This document shows, one piece after another, positions 1-6,126 of a stretch of 7,459 nt of DNA; position 1 is the stretch's first letter, and every line of letters begins with the position of its first letter. The DNA is taken from contig JAAXUL010000374.1 of assembly GCA_013336035.1 (NCBI GenBank), positions 1 to 7,459 on the forward strand, given 5' to 3'. The position numbers and the translations under genes are program-made. This DNA comes from Chloroflexales bacterium (GTDB lineage Bacteria; Chloroflexota; Chloroflexia; Chloroflexales; Chloroflexaceae). The notes beneath the pieces were generated by a model. The model was not told the origin of the DNA. It saw only the letters and a program-made list of their open reading frames with translations, and made no database searches.

Positions 1-765
1 CAGCTCGTCGGGGCGGTGCACAGGCGCGGCGGCACCCAGATCACCGCGCGCCAGGCGCCCGGCGACCTCGGTCAGCTCCTCGAGCGGGCCAAAGACGTGG
101 CTGTTGAGGCGCGCGATCATCACCACGACAAGCAGCAGGGCCGTCACGGCAAAGATGCCCATAGCCGCGGTGTCGAGGGCCTCGAGCGTCGCGAGGCGGG
201 CCCGGCTCTCGCTTAGCTCGACCGCCGTAGTGGCGCTGATGCCCCCGACCACGCCCGAGATCTCGTCGGAGAGGCCCTGGAAGGTAGCGATGGCGCGGCC
301 CAGGTCATCGTCGAGCGGGGGCATGCCGGCGACATCGACGATGCCGCGAAAGGTCGCCTCGTAGCGGTCGAGCAGAGGGCCGAGGCGCGCGATCTGCCCG
401 CGCACCGGCTCGCTCTCGGCCACGCGCTCGAGGGCGTCTAGGCGGCCCCGGGCCTCGGCCAGCGCGGCGGCGTGGGCGCGCACCAGCCGCTCTCCCTCGG
501 CAGCATCGAGCCGGCTCAGGCCGCTGAGCAGCGCCACCTCGTGCTGGCGAGCCCGCAGGAATGAGCCCTCGAGCTGAAGGCCCAGGTCGCGCACCTGGAA
601 CGAGCGCTCGAGGCCAGGGAGGAGCATCGAGCGGACAAGACCCTGGTAGACCAGGCTGACGGCGCCCGTGAGCAGCACAAGCACCAGGCTGAGCCCTACG
701 CTCAGCAGAAGCCTGTAGCGCACAGAGGCAGTCCAAACTGTGAGATCGCGCGGCGTCATAATCAT
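1..765 (-). CDS. Membrane sensor protein with HAMP domain, N-terminal part (runs off left edge)
   Basis: The frame is open from the ATG at 765-763 to the left edge, giving 255 residues with no stop. The sequence shows a short basic N-terminus, a hydrophobic helix at about residues 19-40 (LLLSVGLSLVLVLLTGAVS), and an alpha-helical region at about 42-198 rich in Leu, Ala, Glu and Arg, like the four-helix-bundle sensors of chemoreceptors and kinases. A second hydrophobic helix follows at about 199-219 (IFAVTALLLVVVMIARL), then the start of a HAMP linker (PLEELTEVAGRLARGDL, about 227-243). This is the standard layout of a histidine kinase, chemoreceptor or cyclase/phosphodiesterase sensor. The output domain lies outside the window, so the class cannot be decided. 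The start is uncertain: ATG 765 and ATG 759 lack a clear ribosome site, ATG 828 is also in frame, and GTG 723 would begin just before the first membrane helix. The gene is divergent from recJ. Confidence 0.85.
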   Translation of the reverse strand, partial: MIMTPRDLTVWTASVRYRLLLSVGLSLVLVLLTGAVSLVYQGLVRSMLLPGLERSFQVRDLGLQLEGSFLRARQHEVALLSGLSRLDAAEGERLVRAHAAALAEARGRLDALERVAESEPVRGQIARLGPLLDRYEATFRGIVDVAGMPPLDDDLGRAIATFQGLSDEISGVVGGISATTAVELSESRARLATLEALDTAAMGIFAVTALLLVVVMIARLNSHVFGPLEELTEVAGRLARGDLGAAAPVHRPDEL

Positions 766-788
766 AGTGTAGCAGAGGGGTGTAACAA
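761..788 (-). promoter_or_regulatory. Possible promoter for the left-end sensor gene
   Basis: On the minus strand TTGTTA (788-783) and TATGAT (766-761) are separated by 16 bases, matching 9 of 12 consensus positions. If used, transcription would begin near 754. That lies downstream of the ATGs at 765 and 759 and would favour the in-frame GTG at 723. The match is modest and could be chance. Confidence 0.3.
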
Positions 789-847
789 GGCATATCAGCG
801 TATCCTTACGCGGGGCGACGCGGTACATGCTCCAGGCGGGCCACCCG

Positions 848-875
848 TTGACACCCCGCCCGGAGGGTCTATAAT
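848..875 (+). promoter_or_regulatory. Consensus sigma-70-type promoter of recJ
   Basis: TTGACA at 848-853 and TATAAT at 870-875 are both 6/6 matches to the housekeeping consensus, separated by 16 bases. The predicted transcription start is near 882. The -10 box overlaps the ATG at 874, so that ATG should not be in the message. The transcript would carry a leader of about 45 bases before the ATG at 928. In a region this GC-rich, a perfect pair of hexamers at proper spacing is unlikely to be chance. Confidence 0.85.
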
Positions 876-915
876 GCCTGCGGTGCCGTCACCTGCTGCG
901 CCCGACGCAGCTACC

Positions 916-920
916 AGAAG
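916..920 (+). promoter_or_regulatory. Ribosome binding site deciding the recJ start
   Basis: AGAAG lies 7 bases before the ATG at 928, inside the predicted leader. It is only a moderate Shine-Dalgarno match. A stronger-looking GGAGGG at 862-867 precedes the ATG at 874, but it lies within the promoter, upstream of the predicted transcript start. Confidence 0.5.
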
Positions 921-927
921 AGCCATC

Positions 928-2631
928 ATGTCCGCACGCCGCAAGCGCTGGGACCTGCGTGCCCCCGCGCCCACCGAGTTCGTCCAAGCCACCGGACTTA
1001 GCCCGCTCCTCGCCGGCCTCCTCTACCACCGCGACCAGCGTGACCCTGCGGCCATCAAGGACTTCTTCACGGCCGATATCAGGACAGGCCTGCACGACCC
1101 ACTGCTGATGCGCGGCATGGCCGAGGCCAGCGCCCGCATCGCCCGAGCCATCCAGGCCGGCGAGCCGATGGCCGTCTACGGCGATTTCGACACCGATGGC
1201 GTTACGGCGGTGACACTTTTGGTGCAGGCGATCAAGGCGATGGGCGGCGCGATCCGCCCCTACATCCCCCATCGCACCCGCGAGGGCTACGGCCTCAACA
1301 ACCTGGCTGTGAGCCAGCTCGCCGAGGATGGCGTGCGCCTGCTGATCACTGTGGACTGCGGCATTAGTAATGTTGCCGAGGTGGCCGCGGCGACCAGCAG
1401 CGGCCTGGATGTGATCGTCACCGACCACCACCAGCCGCCCGCCGAGCTGCCCGCGGCCTTCGCCATCGTCAACCCCAAGCAGCCCGACTGCGCCTACCCC
1501 TACAAACACCTGGTTGGCGTCGGCATCGCCTACAAGCTAGTCCACGCTCTGGTCAAGCGGGGCCTCAGCCTGGGCGGGCTGCGCGGGCGCGACCTGCTCG
1601 ACGTCGTCGCCCTTGGCACCGTCACCGACATGGGCCCGCTCACCGGCGAGAACCGTGTCCTCGTGAAGGCCGGCCTCGAGGCGATCAATAGCACCGTGCG
1701 CCCCGGGCTCAAGGCTCTGATCGAGGTCGCCGGCCTCACGCCCGGCGCCATCACCTCCGGCGATATCGGCTACATGCTGGGGCCGCGCATCAACGCCGCC
1801 GGCCGCCTCGACGATGCGGTGCGCGCCTACCAGCTGCTTCTGGCCGATGACGCCACCACCGCGCAGCAGCTCGCCCACGCGCTAAATCAGACCAACCGCG
1901 AGCGCCAGGAGCTGACGCGGCGCGTGCAGGCCGCCGCGAAGGAGCAGGCCGAGGCCGGCGGCATCCATCAGCGGCGCGTTGTCGTGATCGCCGGCGAGGA
2001 GTACCCGTCGGGGGTTGTGGGCCTGGTCGCCGGCAAGCTGGTCGAGGAGTGGGGCCGCCCCGTGCTGCTGATCGAGCAGGGCGCCGCCCAGTCCCGCGGC
2101 TCGGCCCGCTCGGTGCCGGGCTTCAGCATCATCGATGCGCTGACGTCCTGCTCGAGCCTGTTCGTGCGCTTCGGAGGCCACGCGGCGGCCGCGGGCTTCA
2201 CCATCGACAACCCAAACATCCCCGTGCTCGAGGGCCAGCTCCTGGCCATCGCCGAGCGCCAGCTCACCGACGAGATGCTGCAGCCGGCGCTGACCATCGA
2301 CGCCCAGATCGGCCTCGATGAGCTGGGCTGGGACCTGCTAGCCGAGCTGAAGCGCCTCGAGCCATTCGGGCAGGCCAACCCGCAGCCCACCCTGATGAGC
2401 GCCGGCGTGCAGGTGGTCGATGTCCGCCCACGCGGCCCCGACGGCCAGCATCTGCGGCTGCTGCTCCGCGACGGCGGCCAGACCTACGAGGCTATCGCCT
2501 TTCGCCTTGGCCACCTGGCCGAGCCCCTGCGCCGCCACCCGCGCATCGATGTCGCCTACACCTTCGACGACGACCAGTGGAACGGCGAGCGGCGCCTGCA
2601 GCTCAAGGTTAAGGACTTCCGCCGCGCCTAG
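928..2631 (+). CDS. recJ: Single-stranded-DNA-specific exonuclease RecJ
   Basis: RecJ is a cytoplasmic 5'-to-3' single-strand DNA exonuclease that works in RecFOR recombination, base excision and mismatch repair. From ATG 928 the product is 567 residues, close to the usual 560-580. The DHH phosphoesterase core is intact: GDFDTDG (about 85-91), ITVDCGI with D143, TDHH (D166-H168), the VNPKQPDCAYPYKHLVG block, VALGTVTDMGPLTGENR, and GPRINAAGRLDD (about 285-296). The DHHA1 part has SGVVGLVAGKL, RGSARSVPGF and FGGHAAAAG (about 415-423). RLEPFGQANPQP and a C-terminal OB-like segment ending KVKDFRRA complete the protein. All metal-binding Asp and His motifs are visible, so it should be active. The frame is open from ATG 874 (585 residues), but that codon lies in the -10 box; the extra 18 residues are Ala/Pro-rich and not part of the family core. 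It is monocistronic here, converging on the HD-GYP gene. Confidence 0.96.
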   Translation: MSARRKRWDLRAPAPTEFVQATGLSPLLAGLLYHRDQRDPAAIKDFFTADIRTGLHDPLLMRGMAEASARIARAIQAGEPMAVYGDFDTDGVTAVTLLVQAIKAMGGAIRPYIPHRTREGYGLNNLAVSQLAEDGVRLLITVDCGISNVAEVAAATSSGLDVIVTDHHQPPAELPAAFAIVNPKQPDCAYPYKHLVGVGIAYKLVHALVKRGLSLGGLRGRDLLDVVALGTVTDMGPLTGENRVLVKAGLEAINSTVRPGLKALIEVAGLTPGAITSGDIGYMLGPRINAAGRLDDAVRAYQLLLADDATTAQQLAHALNQTNRERQELTRRVQAAAKEQAEAGGIHQRRVVVIAGEEYPSGVVGLVAGKLVEEWGRPVLLIEQGAAQSRGSARSVPGFSIIDALTSCSSLFVRFGGHAAAAGFTIDNPNIPVLEGQLLAIAERQLTDEMLQPALTIDAQIGLDELGWDLLAELKRLEPFGQANPQPTLMSAGVQVVDVRPRGPDGQHLRLLLRDGGQTYEAIAFRLGHLAEPLRRHPRIDVAYTFDDDQWNGERRLQLKVKDFRRA

Positions 2632-2653
2632 GGCTTGCTCGCCGGGTGAGCCC
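2631..2653. terminator. Possible shared hairpin between convergent genes
   Basis: The 22-base gap between the recJ stop and the stop of the minus-strand gene can fold two ways: GGGCT (2631-2635) with AGCCC (2649-2653), or GCTC (2637-2640) with GAGC (2648-2651). No T-run follows on either strand, so it is not a classical intrinsic terminator. Its exact fit between the two stops is the main argument for a role. Confidence 0.3.
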
Positions 2654-4327
2654 TCACGCCCGCTCGTCCTGGGTCAGGATCAGCCCTTTCTCGCGGGCGC
2701 GCACCATCGCCTCGACGCAGCGCTCGTCGATCTCGATCCCGGCCATGCGCCGCAAGATAGCCAGGGCCTCATCGGCGGGGCGGGCGGGGCGGTAGGGGCG
2801 GTGGCTGCTGATCGCGTCGAAGATATCGGCCACGGCCACGATGCGCCCGATCAGCGAGATCTCGTCGCCGCGCAGCCCGTTGGGGTAGCCGCGGCCGTCC
2901 AGCCGCTCGTGGTGCTGGCTCAGGGCCTGCCACGAGTCGCCCAGCAGGTCCAGCTCTAAGAGCCCGTTCTCCTGCAGGAACTCGAGGCCATAGATCGGGT
3001 GGCGGCGCATCTGGCGGAACTCGGCCTCGCTGAGGCCCTTGCGCTTCTTGAGGATGCGGTCGGGGACACGGATCTTGCCGACGTCGTGGAGCTTGCTGGC
3101 GATGCGCACGCGGTAGACCGTATCGTTGTCGAGGCCGAGCTCCTGGGCGATGGCCACCGAGAACTCGCTCACGCGCTGGCTGTGGCCGCGGGTGTAAGGG
3201 TCCTTCAGGTCGATCGCGCCGGTGATCGCGTCGATAATGCGCGTCGAGAGGTTGTCCACCTCGGTGTAGAGATGGGCCAGGCGGATGACGGTGGCGGCCT
3301 GGCTGGCGAGCGACTCGAAGAGGGCGACATCCTCGGGGCTGAAATGGCGACCGTCGTGGGGGTTGAGGGCCTGGGCCCCGCCGATGATGCGGCCCTCGAC
3401 GGCGCCGCGCTGGCCGCCAAGCTCGATGCGGGGCGCGCGCAGGGGCACGCACAGGATCGAGCGGGTGACGAAGCCGCTCTTCGCGTCGATCTGGCGGTAG
3501 AAGCGCGTGTCCTGCGACACATCGTTGACCGTGACCGTGTCGCCAGTCTCGACGACGTGGCCGATAATGCCGTGGCCCTGGGGCATGCGCTGGGCGGTCA
3601 TCAGCTCGCGCCGGTAGCCGGTGGCCAGCTGCAGCACCAGCTCGCCCGCCTTGTCGTCGCGCAGCCAGATCGAGGTCGCCTCAACATCGAGCAGCTCGCA
3701 GGCGAAGCTCATGATCCGGTCGAGCAGCTCGTCGCGGTCGAGAGTGGTGGTGAGGCGCGAGATAATCTCGACCAGGGCCTGCTGGCGGCGCTCGCGGCGC
3801 TGGGCCTCGGCCAGCAGGCGCGCCTTCTCGACCTCGGTCACGAGGCGCGAGCAGAGCAGCTCGATCAGCGCCAGCTCGTCGCTGTCATCGCAGACCTCGG
3901 GGGCGAGGTTAAACAGCTGCACGATGCCGACAGGCTGGCCGCGGAGCATGAGGGGCAGGCAGTAGATCGTATCCAGTATGAGGCCGGACAGCTCGCCGAG
4001 GCTGCGGTCCCAGTAGGGGTTGTTGGCGGGATCACTGACGAAGACCGGCGTGCCCCGGGCCAGGGCGAAGCCGGCGATGCCCCGCTCGGCCCCGATGCGC
4101 GAGCCCACCAGGCGCCGGCTGCTCTCGCTGCCCTTGACCACCTTGAAGACCAGATCGTGGCTGGCCGCCTCGTAGAGGTAGAGCGTGCCGGCCTCGGCCT
4201 CGGTCACTGCGATCAGGAGCTCGAGCATCTTGTCGAGCAGCTCGTCAAGCTCAGTCGAGGCCGCGATCTGGTTGGCCCTGCTGATCACCTCGACGTAGTG
4301 ATGAAAGCGCGTTTCCCTGGCGGTCAC
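2654..4327 (-). CDS. GAF-GAF-HD-GYP protein, predicted cyclic di-GMP phosphodiesterase
   Basis: This 557-residue soluble protein has two N-terminal GAF sensor domains (about 24-165 and 195-350), joined by a charged, probably coiled-coil helix (about 165-185), then a C-terminal HD-GYP domain (about 360-545). HD-GYP enzymes hydrolyse cyclic di-GMP using a metal centre. The expected ligands and motif are present: H382 (GHSQRV), H414-D415 with K418 (LHDVGKI), H443 (RHPIYG), H472-H473, G480-Y481-P482 in HHERLDGRGYP, and D501 (VADIFDA). The enzyme should therefore be active. GAF domains bind small ligands or make dimers; the ligand here cannot be told. GAF2 ends in LNPHDGRHFSPED, resembling a degenerate NKFDE-type motif, and has about 12 extra residues (near 300-312) before it. 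No GGDEF or EAL domain is present. The start is GTG 4327 with GGAGGT four bases upstream. It lies 33 bases after the radical-SAM gene, probably in one operon. Hydrolysis of another cyclic dinucleotide is possible. Confidence 0.93.
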   Translation of the reverse strand: MTARETRFHHYVEVISRANQIAASTELDELLDKMLELLIAVTEAEAGTLYLYEAASHDLVFKVVKGSESSRRLVGSRIGAERGIAGFALARGTPVFVSDPANNPYWDRSLGELSGLILDTIYCLPLMLRGQPVGIVQLFNLAPEVCDDSDELALIELLCSRLVTEVEKARLLAEAQRRERRQQALVEIISRLTTTLDRDELLDRIMSFACELLDVEATSIWLRDDKAGELVLQLATGYRRELMTAQRMPQGHGIIGHVVETGDTVTVNDVSQDTRFYRQIDAKSGFVTRSILCVPLRAPRIELGGQRGAVEGRIIGGAQALNPHDGRHFSPEDVALFESLASQAATVIRLAHLYTEVDNLSTRIIDAITGAIDLKDPYTRGHSQRVSEFSVAIAQELGLDNDTVYRVRIASKLHDVGKIRVPDRILKKRKGLSEAEFRQMRRHPIYGLEFLQENGLLELDLLGDSWQALSQHHERLDGRGYPNGLRGDEISLIGRIVAVADIFDAISSHRPYRPARPADEALAILRRMAGIEIDERCVEAMVRAREKGLILTQDERA

Positions 4328-4331
4328 GGGG

Positions 4332-4337
4332 ACCTCC
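4332..4337 (-). promoter_or_regulatory. Ribosome binding site of the HD-GYP gene
   Basis: On the minus strand GGAGGT is followed by CCCC and the GTG start at 4327-4325. This supports the rare GTG start and suggests translation from an operon message, since the 33-base gap to the upstream stop shows no promoter-like hexamers. Confidence 0.7.
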
Positions 4338-4360
4338 GCGAGTAGGTTGGTGTCGGCCGG

Positions 4361-6031
4361 TCAGCGCATGTCGGTTCGCGTGAGGGCGCGCACGTAGCGG
4401 GTGAGCTCGTCGGGGTCGCCGGCGAGGGCGACGGGTAAGCCGGAGGCTTCGGCGATCTGAGAGAGGCTATAGTCGTCGATTGTGCGCTCGCCCTTGTAGT
4501 CGAACATTACCCGCGGCAGCAGGGCCCGGGCGCACCCCGAGGCCCTGAGGGCCGGGATGATATCCTGGCCGGTGAGCAGGCCGCTGACGGTCACCATCTC
4601 GCCAAAAAACTGGTTGGCCACGGGCACAGCCCGCGCCATAAGGCCGTCGATCTTGCTCAGGCGGGCGGCCACCTGCTCCATCAGCGGGGCCACCAGGCTG
4701 CCGCAGACCAGGGCGAGGCTGGTGGGCTGGGGCAGACGGGCGGGCAGGCGGCGCCTGGCCCGCGCCCACAGGTCGAGAAAGTCGCGGACCATGCCGACGC
4801 CGTTTGAGTACTGGGGCATGTCGTCATAGTGCTCGGCGGGGGGCATCGGGCGGCCAGCCAGGATGTAGAACTCGTCGCTCGGGTAGACGAAGGTCATCCC
4901 CCGCTGGTCGCGCAGACGCGCGCCGATCGGCTCGATCAGGTCGATGACGCGAGCGGACTCCTCGCCGGTGAAGCAGCGCAGCGGGACATCGGTGGCCGCG
5001 CCAAGCCGCGAGCAGAAGCCCATGGCCGGGTCGTGCAGGGGCGCCGGAGACGAAAGGCCATCGACAAAAAACGAAGGGTGCGCCTGTCCTTCGTCCTTTG
5101 CCCTTCGTCCTTCGTCCCCCTCCCAGAGCGGCTGGGGCTCCCAGTTGGTGTCGATCCAGTCGGGCGTCTCGTGGACCTGGATGGCGGCCTTGATCGTGGT
5201 GGGGCGCCTGCCGTCGAAGCGGTGCTTGGTCAGACCGACGGGCACGACGGCGATCGACTGCACGGTGGGGTAGAGCGCGACTAGATCCTCAATGCTCTGG
5301 CGCAGGACCTCGCCATCGTTGGCGCCCGGGCAGGCCACGATCTGGGTGTGCACATCGACGCCCATCGCGCCGAGGCGGCGGATCTGGTCGCGCACATCCG
5401 GCACATCGCGCTTGCCGAGCATCACGGCGCGCCAGAACGGGTCGGTGGCGTGCACACTGATGTTCATCGGCGAGAGGCGCTGCCGCTCGATGCGCTGCCA
5501 GTCGTCCTCGCTCAGGTTCGTGAAAGTGACGAAGTTGCTGTAGAGGAAGGACAGGCGGTAGTCGTCGTCCTTCAGGTAGAGGGTCTTGCGGAAGCCCTTC
5601 GGCATCTGGGTGAGAAAGCAGAAGGGGCACTTGTTATTGCAGGTGCGCAGGCGATCGAAGAGCGGCTCGGCAAACTCGACGCCGAGGTCCTCGTCGGGGT
5701 CCTTCTCGATCTGGTAGCGCAGATCGGCGCCGGAGGCGGCGCGCACGTGGAGGCTGACCTGCTCGTCGGCGATGGCGAAGCGGTAGTCGATCACATCGCG
5801 CAGGCGCTGCTCGCCGATCTCCATGATCGTATCCCCGGGCCGCAGGCCGAGGGCCGCGGCGATGCTGCCCGCGGCGACTGATGCGATCAGGCCGCCCGCG
5901 CCGGTGATCTGCTTGACGTCAGGCTGATATTCCAAGTCAGGCTGCCGCGCCGGCCGGGCCGGGTCGCGGGTATGAGGTCCAGGGTACGACAAGTCATTAT
6001 ACCACGTGCTGTGAAGTATTCTCGGTGGCAT
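4361..6031 (-). CDS. DUF512-family radical-SAM protein with PDZ-like domain
   Basis: The frame encodes 556 residues from ATG 6031. Visible parts are a PDZ-like domain (about 46-115; GLIASVAAGSIAAALGLRPG, then DVIDYRF), a radical-SAM iron-sulfur motif C131-NNK-C135-PF-C138, the family block SFLYSNFVTFTNLSEDDWQR (161-180), and LSPMNISVHATDP (186-197). VVPVGLTKHR (262-271), DEFYILAGRPMPPAEHYD (386-403) and the C-terminal DUF512 region (about 435-550) follow. DUF512 proteins are annotated as iron-sulfur oxidoreductases; the substrate is unknown to me. Residues about 272-350 look like an insertion relative to the family and contain a heptamer-encoded run (306-315). The start is uncertain. ATG 6031 has no clear ribosome site and lies upstream of a good -10 box at 5996-6001, so TTG 5935 (524 residues, 13 before the PDZ-like domain) may be the real start. 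The coordinates give the outer bound. It is probably cotranscribed with the HD-GYP gene. Confidence 0.9.
   Translation of the reverse strand: MPPRILHSTWYNDLSYPGPHTRDPARPARQPDLEYQPDVKQITGAGGLIASVAAGSIAAALGLRPGDTIMEIGEQRLRDVIDYRFAIADEQVSLHVRAASGADLRYQIEKDPDEDLGVEFAEPLFDRLRTCNNKCPFCFLTQMPKGFRKTLYLKDDDYRLSFLYSNFVTFTNLSEDDWQRIERQRLSPMNISVHATDPFWRAVMLGKRDVPDVRDQIRRLGAMGVDVHTQIVACPGANDGEVLRQSIEDLVALYPTVQSIAVVPVGLTKHRFDGRRPTTIKAAIQVHETPDWIDTNWEPQPLWEGDEGRRAKDEGQAHPSFFVDGLSSPAPLHDPAMGFCSRLGAATDVPLRCFTGEESARVIDLIEPIGARLRDQRGMTFVYPSDEFYILAGRPMPPAEHYDDMPQYSNGVGMVRDFLDLWARARRRLPARLPQPTSLALVCGSLVAPLMEQVAARLSKIDGLMARAVPVANQFFGEMVTVSGLLTGQDIIPALRASGCARALLPRVMFDYKGERTIDDYSLSQIAEASGLPVALAGDPDELTRYVRALTRTDMR
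5066..5094 (-). terminator. Terminator-like hairpin and T-run within the radical-SAM gene
   Basis: Read on the minus strand, ACGAAGG (5094-5088) and CCTTCGT (5077-5071) can pair as a 7-bp stem with a 10-base loop, and the stem ends in a run of six T (5071-5066). An alternative 8-bp stem pairs ACGAAGGG (5108-5101) with CCCTTCGT (5078-5071). The arrangement resembles an intrinsic terminator but lies mid-gene, where translating ribosomes would normally suppress it. Activity is speculative. Confidence 0.4.
5086..5117. repeat. Heptamer tandem repeat inside the radical-SAM gene
   Basis: On the plus strand the unit TTCGTCC occurs at 5090-5096, 5104-5110 and 5111-5117. A two-mismatch copy TTTGCCC lies at 5097-5103, and a partial unit GTCC at 5086-5089. 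In the gene's direction the unit is GGACGAA and encodes residues 306-315 (DEGRRAKDEG), reading two frames of the same unit. Seven is not a multiple of three, so gain or loss of one unit would shift the frame. Confidence 0.85.
5996..6004 (-). promoter_or_regulatory. Extended -10 promoter for the radical-SAM/HD-GYP operon
   Basis: On the minus strand TGGTATAAT is a perfect -10 hexamer (6001-5996) with the TGN extension. No convincing -35 box lies 16-18 bases upstream, which extended -10 promoters can tolerate. Transcription would begin near 5989, downstream of the ATG at 6031, favouring the in-frame TTG at 5935 as start codon. Confidence 0.6.
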
Positions 6032-6035
6032 AGTA

Positions 6036-6064
6036 TGGACAAATCCCTAGAGGGGCCCTAGAAT
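6036..6064 (+). promoter_or_regulatory. Promoter of the metallo-hydrolase gene
   Basis: TGGACA (6036-6041) and TAGAAT (6059-6064) each match the housekeeping consensus at 5 of 6 positions and are 17 bases apart. The predicted transcription start is near 6071, giving a leader of about 56 bases before ATG 6127. The promoter is divergent from the one at 5996-6004. Confidence 0.65.
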
Positions 6065-6073
6065 AAGGCCCCT
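6051..6073. promoter_or_regulatory. Operator-like inverted repeat around the -10 box
   Basis: AGGGGCC (6051-6057) and GGCCCCT (6067-6073) are perfect 7-bp inverted arms separated by 9 bases. The TAGAAT -10 box of the hydrolase promoter lies in the spacer and the predicted transcription start falls in the right arm. A dimeric repressor bound here would block RNA polymerase. No regulator gene is recognisable in the window, so the binding protein is unknown. Confidence 0.45.
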
Positions 6074-6115
6074 GGTCCGCCAGGCCGGCCCGAGGCGACG
6101 CGCCCGGCTCTGCCC

Positions 6116-6123
6116 AAGGAGGG
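6116..6123 (+). promoter_or_regulatory. Ribosome binding site of the metallo-hydrolase gene
   Basis: AAGGAGGG ends 3 bases before ATG 6127. It is the strongest Shine-Dalgarno match in the window and fixes the start, although the spacing is slightly short. Confidence 0.75.
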
Positions 6124-6126
6124 TCT

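Noticed and set aside
305..793. Open frame of 162 codons on the minus strand starting at 793
   Set aside because: It is rich in Arg, Ala, Pro and Gly and lies in another frame of the sensor gene, whose own frame shows two membrane helices and a HAMP motif.
874..927. N-terminal extension of RecJ from ATG 874
   Set aside because: The ATG overlaps the -10 box of a perfect promoter, so it should not be transcribed, and the extra residues are Ala/Pro-rich and unlike the RecJ core.
889..1509. Open frame of 206 codons on the minus strand inside recJ
   Set aside because: It lies opposite the conserved catalytic motifs of recJ, has no recognisable domain, and is one of several GC-driven shadow frames.
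2999..4345. Long open frame of 448 codons on the plus strand opposite the HD-GYP gene
   Set aside because: It is a mirror frame of a clearly conserved gene, caused by high GC content; its protein is a low-complexity mix of Ala, Leu, Asp and Glu with no domain motif.
5086..5117. Heptamer repeats as a CRISPR or transposon end
   Set aside because: The units are only 7 bases long, directly adjacent without spacers, and there is no transposase, target-site duplication or cas gene nearby.
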